NCBI GenBank assembly: GCA_021776195.1
Contig: JAJFGK010000043.1
Coordinates: 1-53,673 of the forward strand
Reading direction: 5' to 3'
DNA length: 53,673 bases
Source of the DNA: Kiloniellaceae bacterium
GTDB lineage: Bacteria; Pseudomonadota; Alphaproteobacteria; Kiloniellales; Kiloniellaceae
Part shown: positions 16,762 through 24,646 of the stretch, in pieces
Position numbering within the stretch: the first letter of the stretch is position 1
How the letters are laid out: each line of letters starts with the position of its first letter
Made by a program: the position numbers and the translations under genes
Notes under the pieces: model-generated
Seen by the model: the letters and a program-made list of their open reading frames with translations, nothing else
What the model was told of the DNA's origin: nothing
Database searches by the model: none

Positions 16762-18398
16762 CGGGCGCTGCGCAGCGCGTGCTTGCGCTTCATGGGGGTC
16801 TCGACCACCCGCCGCGCCGCCGCCAGGATGTCGCTGCGCCAGGGCGCCTCGGGGGCCGTCTCGACCTCCTCGCGGACCGCGCCCAGGGTCTTGACCAGAT
16901 GGCAGGAGACGATGGGCTCGACCTGGCCGTGGTCCAGCAGGCCGCGCTCGGTCTGGTCGAAGAAGCGCGCGGCGTCCTGGACCCGGTAGGCCTCGACGTC
17001 CTGGTCGGCCGAGACATAGGCCGAACTGCGACCGATGAAGCAGGCGATCTGCAACAGCGCGGCGGGCCAGAGCTCGGGTTGGCGCTGCGCCAGCACCCGG
17101 GCCGAGTTGGCGAAGGTGATCGCGTGGGTGAAGTCGAGCCAGCCCACGTTGTCGTCGACCTTGTTGTCGCTGGCGACCTCGACCGAGCGGTCGAAGTGCA
17201 GCATGGCCCAGGCCGCCGCGCCCAGCAACGCATCGTAAAGGGCGTCCGGCTGGCCCGCGAAGGCGACAACCTTGGCCATGGCCTGCTTGGCCGAGAGGCC
17301 CCGGAAGTCTTCAGGCTTGGGAGGTTCCTGTCCGCCGTCGCGGGCGGCCTCGTCCCAGCTCGCCAGCGCCTCGGCGTAGGAACGGAACTCCGGGATCAGA
17401 TCCTCGCGCTGGGTGTAGGCCAGCGAGCGGACCAGCGGCAGCAACAGGGATTCCAGGGCGTCGGGGCCGAGCCGTTCGGCCAGCACGCCCAGCTTGTTGA
17501 CCCAGATCGCGGCGTGGCCGAAGTCGGCGTAGTGGGCCAGCGCCGCCCGGGCCAGCACCGGCTCCAGGTCGGCGTAGCCGAGACCGGCCGCCAGGGCGCC
17601 GCGGGCCAGCCGGATCGCCAGGGCCTCGTCCTCGTCCTCGATCGCCTGAAAGAGCGCCTCGGGATCGTAAGGCTCGACCCCCGCAGGGAAGCGATAGGTC
17701 TTCTCGCGCAGGCTGTCCCAGGCCAGGTGGTAGAGAATCTCGTCATAGACCACCAGGCTCTCGGCCGCGTCGCGGGCCTGGCGTTCGCCCAGGGTCAGCC
17801 AGTCGGAGATCGCGGCGACCGCGTGGGTGGTGCCGTACTCGAACTTCTCGGCGGTCCAGCCGAGCGCGGCGGTCACGGCCTGGAGCGGATCGCCGCCGGC
17901 CTTCTTGAGGCGCGCCAGCTCGCGGCTCATGCGGTCGTACTCCATGCGCCGGTCCATCTGGCCGAAGGCCTCCTGGATCGCGGTCATGGCGGCGTCGATG
18001 CGCAGGGGCGCCGGCGGGTCGGCCACATCGAGCAGCAGGTCGCCGGCCTCGATCTTGATCGGGTAGCGCCGCAGCCGGTCGCTGCCGATCAGGGTGTCGC
18101 CGCTCTCCAGGTCGAACTTCCAGTTATGCCAGTTGCAGGTCAGGACGCAGCCGGCGCTGAGCGTGCCCTCCTTCAAGGGGTAGCCCTCGTGCGGGCAGCG
18201 GTTGTTGCAGGCGTAGATCCCGCTTTCGGTCTTCATCAGCAGGATCTGCTTGCGCCCGACCTTGACGATCATCGAACCCTTGGCCTCGAGGGTGGCCAGA
18301 TCGGCCACCTTGACCCATTGGGGAGATGCGTCGTCTCGTTCGACGGACCCCTTGTCTGCGCTGTCGAGGCTAAGGTCCCTGGCGGCTTCGGCGTTCAT
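16728..18398 (-). CDS. Rieske [2Fe-2S] domain fused to a large helical domain of unknown function
   Basis: Protein of 556 residues with no signal peptide. The N-terminal Rieske ferredoxin domain (about residues 27-125) has both cluster motifs intact: C68-x-H70 (NRCPHEGYPL) and C88-x2-H91 (CNWHNWKFDL). The remaining 420 residues are predicted almost wholly helical, with scattered His such as YGTTHAV, YHLAWD, HYADFGHAAIW, HFDRS and DFTHAI. I do not see the catalytic domain of ring-hydroxylating dioxygenases. A distant likeness to questin-oxidase-like helical proteins is only a suspicion. AAGGAG precedes the start by 7 bases. It is divergent from a SufR-like Fe-S regulator 92 bp away, implying control by Fe-S or redox status. 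Confidence 0.85.
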   Translation of the reverse strand: MNAEAARDLSLDSADKGSVERDDASPQWVKVADLATLEAKGSMIVKVGRKQILLMKTESGIYACNNRCPHEGYPLKEGTLSAGCVLTCNWHNWKFDLESGDTLIGSDRLRRYPIKIEAGDLLLDVADPPAPLRIDAAMTAIQEAFGQMDRRMEYDRMSRELARLKKAGGDPLQAVTAALGWTAEKFEYGTTHAVAAISDWLTLGERQARDAAESLVVYDEILYHLAWDSLREKTYRFPAGVEPYDPEALFQAIEDEDEALAIRLARGALAAGLGYADLEPVLARAALAHYADFGHAAIWVNKLGVLAERLGPDALESLLLPLVRSLAYTQREDLIPEFRSYAEALASWDEAARDGGQEPPKPEDFRGLSAKQAMAKVVAFAGQPDALYDALLGAAAWAMLHFDRSVEVASDNKVDDNVGWLDFTHAITFANSARVLAQRQPELWPAALLQIACFIGRSSAYVSADQDVEAYRVQDAARFFDQTERGLLDHGQVEPIVSCHLVKTLGAVREEVETAPEAPWRSDILAAARRVVETPMKRKHALRSARQSLAFVELEG

Positions 18399-18412
18399 GG
18401 CACGGCTCCTTC

Positions 18413-18436
18413 TTTCGAAAGCAAAGTCTTTCGAAA
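18413..18436. promoter_or_regulatory. Paired TTTCGAAA palindromes in the Rieske/regulator divergent promoter
   Basis: Two identical perfect 8-bp palindromes TTTCGAAA (18413-18420 and 18429-18436) are exactly 16 bp apart, inside a longer direct repeat TCTTTCGAAA. Nearby, CTTTGTAAAG and TTAATTAA add further dyad symmetry in this short AT-rich region. The spacing places both sites on nearly the same DNA face, as for a cooperative dimeric repressor. The adjacent SufR-like regulator is the obvious candidate ligand. Confidence 0.55.
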
Positions 18437-18490
18437 CCCACGCTAGCCGACAGCCTTGCCTTTGTAAAGTTTCTTCTTTAATTAAGGTCC

Positions 18491-19156
18491 ATGACCAAGA
18501 CCGCCGAGATCGCCATCTCCTCCCGCAAGCCCGAGGCCCGCAGCCGCCGCGCCCTGTTGGAGCGGCTGAAGCTGGAGGGCCCGCAAGACGCCGGGAGCCT
18601 GGCCAAGGTCCTGAAGATCTCGGCCATGGCGGTGCGCCAGCATCTCTACAGTCTACAGGAAGAACGGCTCGTGTCCTACCGCGAAGAGCCGCGGCCGGTC
18701 GGCCGGCCGGCCAAGCTCTGGCGCCTGACCCCGGCGGCCGACAAGTTCTTTCCCGACGGCCATGCCGACCTGACCTTGGATCTGTTGGATGCGATCCGCC
18801 AGGCCTTCGGCGAGGCCGGCATCGAGAAGCTGCTGGAAACCCGCACCGAGGCCCAGCGCCGGGACTACCAGCGGCAGATGGCCGCCAAGACCTCGCTCAA
18901 GGCTCGGGTCGAGGCCCTGGCCGCCCGGCGCAGTGCCGAGGGCTATATGGCCGAGGTCGAGACGCTCGGCCGGGGCCGCTACCGCCTGGTCGAGAACCAC
19001 TGCCCGGTCTGCGCCGCCGCCCGGACCTGCCAGGGCCTCTGCGCCAAGGAACTCTGGCTCTTCCGGACCGTGCTCGGCGACGACGTGACGGTCGAGCGGA
19101 CCGACCACATCCTGGCCGGCGCAAGGCGCTGCGCCTACGAAATCAGCAAGCGCTGA
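18491..19156 (+). CDS. SufR-like winged-helix transcriptional regulator with C-terminal Cys cluster
   Basis: Protein of 221 residues. The N-terminal helix-turn-helix (ALLERLKLEGPQDAGSLAKVLKISAMAVRQHLYSLQEERLV, about residues 20-62, then GRPAKLWRLT wing) is of the DeoR/ArsR type found in SufR. The C-terminus has cysteines 171, 174, 180, 184 and 214 in the context ENHCPVC, TCQGLC and RRCAYEI, very like the Fe-S cluster-binding tail of SufR. That tail lets the regulator sense cluster supply or oxidants. It is divergent from the Rieske fusion gene and probably controls it and itself. No suf or isc genes are in the window. Its 3' end overlaps the convergent GNAT gene by 14 bp. Confidence 0.85.
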   Translation: MTKTAEIAISSRKPEARSRRALLERLKLEGPQDAGSLAKVLKISAMAVRQHLYSLQEERLVSYREEPRPVGRPAKLWRLTPAADKFFPDGHADLTLDLLDAIRQAFGEAGIEKLLETRTEAQRRDYQRQMAAKTSLKARVEALAARRSAEGYMAEVETLGRGRYRLVENHCPVCAAARTCQGLCAKELWLFRTVLGDDVTVERTDHILAGARRCAYEISKR

Positions 19157-19730
19157 GGGACTCTCCCCCCTCCAGCTTCCAGCGCTGACGGGTGATGCGA
19201 AAACTCACGAGTTCCGTCGCGTAGGCCCGCCGCGGGCCCTCGGCCACCAGTCCGCTCTTTTCGAGGACCCGGTGCGAGGCGGTGTTTTCCGGGTCGATCA
19301 CGGCCGCGACTTCCTCGAGAGGCGTTTCCTCGAAGGCGAAGCGCAGCAGACGACGGCAGACCTCGGTGGCGTAACCCTGACCCCAGGCCGAGCGCTTGAG
19401 GATATAGCCGACCTCGACCTCGCCGTCGGGAAAGCCTTCGTCCGTCAGGAGGTCCCAGGCCCTTTCGCTCTGGTCGATGGGCAGGGGCAAGAGCAGCGCG
19501 GTGCCGAGCTTTTCCCCGGTCGCCCGCAGGATCACGCACCAGAGGCCGAGGCGGCCGCCGGCCCCTCGCCTGGTGACGCGCGGAAGCTCGTCGACCACCT
19601 GGTCTTTCGTGTAGGTCTTGCCGACGTACTGCATGACCGCCGGGTCCATACGGGTCTCCAACCGGATGTCCAGGTCCGCCGCCGCCAGCGGCCGCAGCAG
19701 GAGCCGTTCGCTTGTCAGATCCAGGTTCAT
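19143..19730 (-). CDS. GNAT family N-acetyltransferase (RimJ/RimL type)
   Basis: Protein of 195 residues. It opens with LTSERLLLRPLAAADLD, the usual RimJ/RimL start, and has the acetyl-CoA-binding motif A around EVGYILKRSAWGQGYATEVCRRLLRFAF and the motif B segment PENTASHRVLEKSGLV. It transfers an acetyl group from acetyl-CoA to a protein N-terminus or small amine; the substrate is unknown. It is the last of three minus-strand genes (cobB, uracil-DNA glycosylase, GNAT), starting 37 bp after the glycosylase. Confidence 0.9.
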   Translation of the reverse strand: MNLDLTSERLLLRPLAAADLDIRLETRMDPAVMQYVGKTYTKDQVVDELPRVTRRGAGGRLGLWCVILRATGEKLGTALLLPLPIDQSERAWDLLTDEGFPDGEVEVGYILKRSAWGQGYATEVCRRLLRFAFEETPLEEVAAVIDPENTASHRVLEKSGLVAEGPRRAYATELVSFRITRQRWKLEGGESLSAC

Positions 19731-19767
19731 GGGCGCCCTAAATTCCGAAGTACAGGGTGAGATGACG

Positions 19768-20355
19768 TTACCCCACCAGCGCCGCGACCTTGGCGCGCAG
19801 GACCGGCAGCAGCTCGGCCTCGAACCAGGGGTTCTTCTTCAGCCAGCTGGTGTTGCGCCAGGAGGGGTGCGGCAGCGGCAGGACCGCCGGGCCATAGTCG
19901 GCAAAGGCCCGCACGGTGTCGGTCAGGCTCTTCTTCTTCGCCTTTTTCAGGTAGTGGCCCTGGGCATAGAGGCCGACCAGCAGGGTCAATTCGACCTGCG
20001 GCAAGGCGGCGATCAGGCGCGGGTGCCAGAGCGGCGCGCATTCCGGGCGCGGCGGCAGGTCGCCGCCCTTGGCGTCGTTACCGGGAAAGCAAAAGCCCAT
20101 GGGGATGATGGCGATCTTGCTTTCGTCGTAGAAGACCTCGGGCGGGGTTTGCAGCCAGTCGCGCAGGCGATCGCCCGAACGATCGTCCCAGGGCACGCCG
20201 CTGGCGTGGACCTTGGTGCCCGGGGCTTGGCCGATGATCATCAGCCGCGCCCCCGCCTTGGCGCGAAGCACCGGACGGGGCTCGTGCGGCAGCATCTTGG
20301 CGCAGTGCCGGCAATCGCGCGCTTCGGCGACGACCTTTGAAATGTTTTCCGCCAT
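19768..20355 (-). CDS. Uracil-DNA glycosylase superfamily protein
   Basis: Protein of 195 residues with the UDG-superfamily motif 1 in the form G-Q-A-P-G-T-K-V-H-A-S-G and motif 2 in LPHPSWRNTSW. An N-terminal CRHC pair is present, but the full four-Cys cluster of family 4 enzymes is not obvious. The family removes uracil or other damaged bases in base excision repair. This subgroup, common in proteobacteria, is poorly studied. It lies 62 bp downstream of the sirtuin gene on the same strand. Confidence 0.85.
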   Translation of the reverse strand: MAENISKVVAEARDCRHCAKMLPHEPRPVLRAKAGARLMIIGQAPGTKVHASGVPWDDRSGDRLRDWLQTPPEVFYDESKIAIIPMGFCFPGNDAKGGDLPPRPECAPLWHPRLIAALPQVELTLLVGLYAQGHYLKKAKKKSLTDTVRAFADYGPAVLPLPHPSWRNTSWLKKNPWFEAELLPVLRAKVAALVG

Positions 20356-20417
20356 AGTCCTAGGTCCTTTTCAGCGGTCGCGGGCTGGAGCCGACATTCC
20401 GCAGGACGACCAGTTTC

Positions 20418-21140
20418 CTAGATCCCTTCCGCCAGAACCCGGTCCACGAAGGCCGGCACAACTTCTGTCGCCGGGCCGTAATCGCCGGCGTCGAAAAGAC
20501 CGTGGCCCTCGGAGGGCTCCAGGTTCAGCTCCAGGGTCTTGGCGCGCCCGCCGTAGCGCACATCCTGGACGAATCCGGCGGCGGGATAAACCGCGCCCGA
20601 GGTGCCGATCGAAACGAAGAGGCCGCAACGCGCCAGGGCTTCGGCGATCTCCTCCATGTGATAGGGCATCTCGCCGAACCAGACCACATCGATGCGCAGA
20701 CATCCCACCTCGCCGCAGGACGGACAACGGCTGGTCTGGTCCATGGCCTCGCGCCAGGGGCTGCTTTCCTGACAGGCCAGGCAGCGGGCGCGCAGCAGTT
20801 CGCCGTGCATGTGCAGCAACCGCTTCGAGCCGGCACGCTCGTGCAGGTCGTCGATGTTCTGGGTCACCAGCAGAACCTCGCCGGGCCAGTCCGCCTCCAG
20901 CCGGGCCAGCGCCTCATGTGCCGCATTGGGCCGCACCGCCGGGTCGAGGAGCCCGGCGCGGCGATGATTGTAGAAGGCATGAACGCCCGCGGGATCGCGG
21001 GCGAAGGCCTCGGGCGTCGCCACGTCCTCCAGGCGCACCTTGGCCCAGATCCCGTCGGCATCGCGGAAGGTGTCGAGCCCGGATTCCTTGGAGATACCGG
21101 CCCCGGTCAGGATCACGATGGATGCAGCCTCTGCTGTCAT
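20418..21140 (-). CDS. cobB: NAD-dependent protein deacylase, Sir2 family (CobB)
   Basis: Sirtuin of 240 residues that removes acyl groups from protein lysines using NAD. It shows the NAD site GAGIS (13-17), TQNIDDLH (93-100), catalytic His112 in MHGEL, and a zinc site C120-x2-C123 with C139-x2-C142. Tyr57 and Arg60 in FYNHRRAG fit the Y-x-x-R pair of class III sirtuins, which favour succinyl and malonyl lysines. The start at 21140 is the ATG just before the sirtuin fold begins. It is divergent from the LMW phosphatase across 92 bp. Confidence 0.93.
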   Translation of the reverse strand: MTAEAASIVILTGAGISKESGLDTFRDADGIWAKVRLEDVATPEAFARDPAGVHAFYNHRRAGLLDPAVRPNAAHEALARLEADWPGEVLLVTQNIDDLHERAGSKRLLHMHGELLRARCLACQESSPWREAMDQTSRCPSCGEVGCLRIDVVWFGEMPYHMEEIAEALARCGLFVSIGTSGAVYPAAGFVQDVRYGGRAKTLELNLEPSEGHGLFDAGDYGPATEVVPAFVDRVLAEGI

Positions 21141-21232
21141 GGCGCACTCTTGTCTGCCTGCGGGCGGCGATGATAGAGGAGGCCGGGTGGCGAATACAGA
21201 CTGGAAAGCCAATCCTGTCGGAGTCGTGAACC

Positions 21233-21712
21233 ATGATCTCGGTCCTGATGGTCTGCACCGGAAACATCTGCCGCTCGCCGAGCGCCGAAGTCGTGCTGCG
21301 TCACCGCCTCGCAGGCGCGGGGCTCGGCGCAAGAGTGTCCGTGGACTCCGCCGCCATCGAGGACTGGAACATCGGCCGGCCGCCGCACCCTACGTCGGCC
21401 GCCTGCGGCCGGGACCGGGGTTACGACTTTACCGGTCTCGCCGCGCGTCAGATCGAGGCTGGGGACTTCCACGGCTTCGACCTCATCCTCGGCATGGACG
21501 CGGGCCATCTGGCGCAGCTGCAGGCGCGCTGCCCGGAAGGGGCCAGGGCCTGCATCGCCCTGCTGCGCGACTATGCACCGGCGCCGCCGCGCGAGATCGC
21601 CGATCCCTTCGGCGGCGACCGGGACGATTTCGTCCAGGCGCTCGACTTGATCGAAGAGGCCATGCCGGGGCTGGTGGCGGCCCTCGCCAAGAGTCTCGGC
21701 GTCAAAGGCTGA
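21233..21712 (+). CDS. Low molecular weight protein-tyrosine phosphatase
   Basis: Enzyme of 159 residues with the P-loop signature at the extreme N-terminus, C8-T-G-N-I-C-R14-S, and the general acid Asp124 in A-D-P-F-G-G, where DPYY is more usual. It dephosphorylates protein tyrosines or, in some relatives, arginines or small phosphoesters. It stands alone on the plus strand between cobB and the convergent thpR. Whether it acts on a tyrosine kinase partner cannot be told; no kinase is adjacent. Confidence 0.93.
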   Translation: MISVLMVCTGNICRSPSAEVVLRHRLAGAGLGARVSVDSAAIEDWNIGRPPHPTSAACGRDRGYDFTGLAARQIEAGDFHGFDLILGMDAGHLAQLQARCPEGARACIALLRDYAPAPPREIADPFGGDRDDFVQALDLIEEAMPGLVAALAKSLGVKG

Positions 21713-21723
21713 TCGCCAACAAG

Positions 21724-21748
21724 GGCTCGTCAACCCGGCCAACGAGCC
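21724..21748. terminator. Intergenic hairpin between convergent phosphatase and thpR
   Basis: GGCTCGT (21724-21730) and ACGAGCC (21742-21748) are perfectly complementary around an 11-base loop. There is no T-run, so it is a weak terminator candidate or a decayed extragenic palindrome. The CCCGG core recalls the repeat at 9421. Confidence 0.4.
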
Positions 21749-21788
21749 GGGACGACGAATGGGGCCGGGATGACGCGCGTCTTGGCCG

Positions 21789-22328
21789 TCAGACCCCGCC
21801 CAACGGATAGTCCGCTTCGATCCGGTAGATCGCGCCCTCGCGGGCGCGAAAGCTGGAGAAAAGCGCGAAGCGGTCGACCGTGAAGGGCTTGGCGGCAAAG
21901 CTCAGGTTGGCGGCCAGATAGGCGCCGAGGGACGGCCCGGCATCGCCCTTGAAGCGCGCCAAGGTGACGTGGGGTTTGAACTTGCGGCCCTCGGGCTCGC
22001 CGCCGGCTTCTTGCAGGGCCCGCTCGATTTTACCCTGCAGATGGTCCAGTCGAGGCTCTGGCGCCAGCCCCGCCCAGAGGGCGCGCAGCTTGCGGCCCTC
22101 GCCGAACTGCCCGATGCCCTTGAGGGCCAGGTCGAAGGGCTCGGCGCGAATCCGCAACAGGGCGCTGTCGATATCGCGCGCCTCGCCACCGTCGACCTCG
22201 CCGATGTAGCGCAGGGTCAGGTGGAAATTCTCCGGCTTCACCCAACGGGCCGCCGCGATCCCCTGTTGCAGCCCTCTCAGTTTTAGGCGGAGGTCTTCTG
22301 GCAGAGACAGAGCGACGAAGAGGCGCAC
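21789..22328 (-). CDS. thpR: RNA 2',3'-cyclic phosphodiesterase (2H family)
   Basis: Protein of 179 residues with both catalytic motifs of the 2H phosphoesterases: H36-L-T-L in PENFHLTLRYIGEV and H120-V-T-L in FKPHVTLARFKG. The family opens 2',3'-cyclic phosphates on RNA ends. The GTG start at 22328 is chosen because the conserved N-terminus VRLFVALSLPEDLR begins there and AGGAC lies upstream. It is the last of four minus-strand genes (tesA, FIST, aldo/keto reductase, thpR). Confidence 0.93.
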   Translation of the reverse strand: MRLFVALSLPEDLRLKLRGLQQGIAAARWVKPENFHLTLRYIGEVDGGEARDIDSALLRIRAEPFDLALKGIGQFGEGRKLRALWAGLAPEPRLDHLQGKIERALQEAGGEPEGRKFKPHVTLARFKGDAGPSLGAYLAANLSFAAKPFTVDRFALFSSFRAREGAIYRIEADYPLGGV

Positions 22329-22389
22329 GGCGTTGCGTCCTAAAGCGTGTTGTTCCGATGGCCCGCTGTCTCGGCGGACCGGGACCAAC

Positions 22390-23427
22390 TCAAGGGCAAG
22401 GATAGGTGTAGATCTTGTGCAGCGCTTCGATCTCGTCAAGCAGCTCTGGCGACAGCGTGATCGCGGCGGCGGAGATGTTGGTCTCCAGCTGCGCCATCTT
22501 GGTGGAGCCGATGATCGCGGCGGTGCAGAAGGGCCGCGAGAGAACGAAGGCGACCGCCATCTGCACCGGGTCCAGGCCATGGCGGGCGGCCAGTTGGACA
22601 TAGGCGCGGGTCGCCGCCTCGGGCTGCGCGCCGCGGTAGCGGCTGTTCTCCGGCCACAGGGTATAGCGCGCGCCCTCGGGCCGGCGGCCGTCGAGGTACT
22701 TGCCGCTCAAATGTCCCGCCGCCGAGGGCGCATAGGCCAAGAGCCCGCAGTCCTCGCGCAGCGCCACCTCGGCCATGCGGGTTTCGAAGGAGCGGTTGAG
22801 CAGCGAATAGGCGTTCTGTACCGAGGCCATGCGCGGTCCCCTGCCGGCCTCGGCCAGGGCGAGAAACTTCATCGCGCCCCAGGGGTTCTCGTTCGACAGC
22901 CCGACAGTCCGGACCTTGCCGGCGCGCACGACCTCTTCCAGGGCCTCCAGGGTTTCCTCGAAGGGAGTCATGGCCTCCGTGGGATCGGGGGTGAAGGCGA
23001 GCTCGCCGAAAGTGTTCGTGCTGCGGTCCGGCCAGTGCAGCTGATAGAGGTCGATCACGTCGGTTTGCAGACGCTTCAGGCTGGTCTCCACCGCGGCCGC
23101 GATGTGGGCCCTGTTGTGCCGGGTCTCGCCGCCGCGGATGTAGGCAAAGCCGCCGGGCCCGACCACCTTGGTGGCGATCACCGTTCGGTCGCGCGTGCCC
23201 CGCGCGGCCATCCAGTTGCCGATAATCTCCTCGCTGCGGCCCTGGGTCTCGGCCGACTGCCGGACCGGATACATCTCCGCCGTGTCGAAGAAGTTCACCC
23301 CCTGGTCAAGGGCGCGGTCCATCAGTGCGAAAGCCTCGTCCTGGCTGTTCTGCACGCCGAAGGTCATGGTCCCCAGACAGATCGAACTGACCTCAATATC
23401 ACTGCGCCCAAGTCGGCGGTACTCCAT
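22390..23427 (-). CDS. Aldo/keto reductase
   Basis: NADPH-dependent (beta/alpha)8-barrel oxidoreductase of 345 residues, Tas-like subgroup. The catalytic tetrad is complete: Asp48 and Tyr53 in FDTAEMYP, Lys87 in IATKVV and His131 in LYQLHWPD. GLSNENPWG and the C-terminal IIGSTKMAQLETN cofactor-binding segment are present. The start ATG at 23427 has GGGAG 7 bases upstream and begins exactly at the family N-terminus MEYRRLGRS. It lies 32 bp after the FIST gene. Confidence 0.93.
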   Translation of the reverse strand: MEYRRLGRSDIEVSSICLGTMTFGVQNSQDEAFALMDRALDQGVNFFDTAEMYPVRQSAETQGRSEEIIGNWMAARGTRDRTVIATKVVGPGGFAYIRGGETRHNRAHIAAAVETSLKRLQTDVIDLYQLHWPDRSTNTFGELAFTPDPTEAMTPFEETLEALEEVVRAGKVRTVGLSNENPWGAMKFLALAEAGRGPRMASVQNAYSLLNRSFETRMAEVALREDCGLLAYAPSAAGHLSGKYLDGRRPEGARYTLWPENSRYRGAQPEAATRAYVQLAARHGLDPVQMAVAFVLSRPFCTAAIIGSTKMAQLETNISAAAITLSPELLDEIEALHKIYTYPCP

Positions 23428-23459
23428 GGCGAAACTCCCGGAAAGACAAAGACGAGGGG

Positions 23460-24635
23460 TCAGAACAGCAGGGCCAGCACGCCGGTGTAGGCATAGAGCC
23501 GGTTGTTGGAGATTTCCCCATTGGCAAAAAAGCCGGCCAGGGGAATGTCGCCCAGGTGGGCCTGGATCTCGCGCAGTTCCGCCGACTGTTCGCCGAAGAG
23601 GCTCTGACCCCGGGCAATGCAGGAGAAATAGAGCCCGGCGCGCGGCACTTCGCCGGCGCGCTCGACGATGTCGCGCAGCATGCGCCGCAGATCCTCGCGC
23701 GCGCTCTGGTGATCGCGCCGGCAAAAGGACAGCGCCATCCCCGGCGAGACCGTCTCGGCGACCTGGATCCAGCCCTTGGCGGCATCGACAGCCACCAGAT
23801 TGCGCACCAGGTAATCGCCGGTGTCGCTGGTCGCGATGGGAAAGGAGATATAGATGTAGCCGCCGATGCGCGACAGGTCGCGGGCCAGCAATTCGCCGAT
23901 GTCCTCCTTCAGGATCTCGACCGCCGGGCGGTCGTCGATCGTCTTGATCACCGATTCCTCGCATTCCGTGATGCGGCGCAGCGGGCCGATCGGCGTGCAG
24001 CCCTGGGTCAGGCCGGCGACGGCGAGCTGGTCCGAGGAAAACAGCACGCCGGACAGGCCGCCCTCTCCGACCCGGCTGGCGATCTGCGGCATGGCGCCGC
24101 GCGACGAGCTGAGCCCGCCCACCAGAAAGGCCGAGGAGGCCTCGGAAAGGTCTTCGATGATCTCGGCCATGTCGCGGTTGCGCGGGTCGCCATGGACCAC
24201 GCCGAGGATAGGATGGCGCTTGTCGATCCAGGTCCGGTGGGTTTCACGAAAGGCCTCGAGGCTGCCGGTGACCGGGTCGAAGGGCCGAAAGGAGTGCTCG
24301 GTCAGCGCCATGGTCAGGAGCGACAGGGCCGGCCGATCGTAGACTTCGACGCCGTTGGCCAGGATGCCCACGCCGACGGTGCCGCACCAGTGCGGGATCC
24401 CGGTCTTCTCGCGCAGGAAGGTGAGGATCGAACCCAAGTCGTCGGCCAGCACATCGGTGGCGTAGAGGAAGGCTAGATTGCTGTCCTCGGGAAAGTCGCC
24501 TAGGGCCTCCAGCAGCGCCTTGGCGACATCGGCCCAGGCCTGCTCGCCCGACGGCGCCGCGGCGAAGGCCGACCGAAACCGCCCCGCCGCGACCCGGCCG
24601 CTGTCACGGCCCGGCTCGTTTTCCCGCTCAGCCAT
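23460..24635 (-). CDS. FIST domain-containing sensory protein
   Basis: Protein of 391 residues without a signal peptide or membrane segment. It has the FIST N domain (about 40-220: SNLAFLYATD, WCGTVGVGILANG, FLVGGLSS, GGLSGVLFS) and FIST C domain (about 240-375: IGEDIGELLARDL-like, GDYLVRNLVAVD, LYFSCIARGQSLFG, AGFFANGEI). FIST proteins are thought to bind small ligands and are usually joined or linked to signalling domains; here the protein is free-standing. Its start lies 11 bp after tesA, so it is probably cotranscribed. No histidine kinase or GGDEF gene is adjacent, so its output is unknown. Confidence 0.85.
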   Translation of the reverse strand: MAERENEPGRDSGRVAAGRFRSAFAAAPSGEQAWADVAKALLEALGDFPEDSNLAFLYATDVLADDLGSILTFLREKTGIPHWCGTVGVGILANGVEVYDRPALSLLTMALTEHSFRPFDPVTGSLEAFRETHRTWIDKRHPILGVVHGDPRNRDMAEIIEDLSEASSAFLVGGLSSSRGAMPQIASRVGEGGLSGVLFSSDQLAVAGLTQGCTPIGPLRRITECEESVIKTIDDRPAVEILKEDIGELLARDLSRIGGYIYISFPIATSDTGDYLVRNLVAVDAAKGWIQVAETVSPGMALSFCRRDHQSAREDLRRMLRDIVERAGEVPRAGLYFSCIARGQSLFGEQSAELREIQAHLGDIPLAGFFANGEISNNRLYAYTGVLALLF

Positions 24636-24646
24636 GAGTCCCCCGA

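Noticed and set aside
15840..18446. Open frame of over 850 codons across the DMT transporter and antisense to the Rieske gene
   Set aside because: Both real genes have recognisable domains in other frames. The long frame is Pro/Arg/Gly-rich without any motif.
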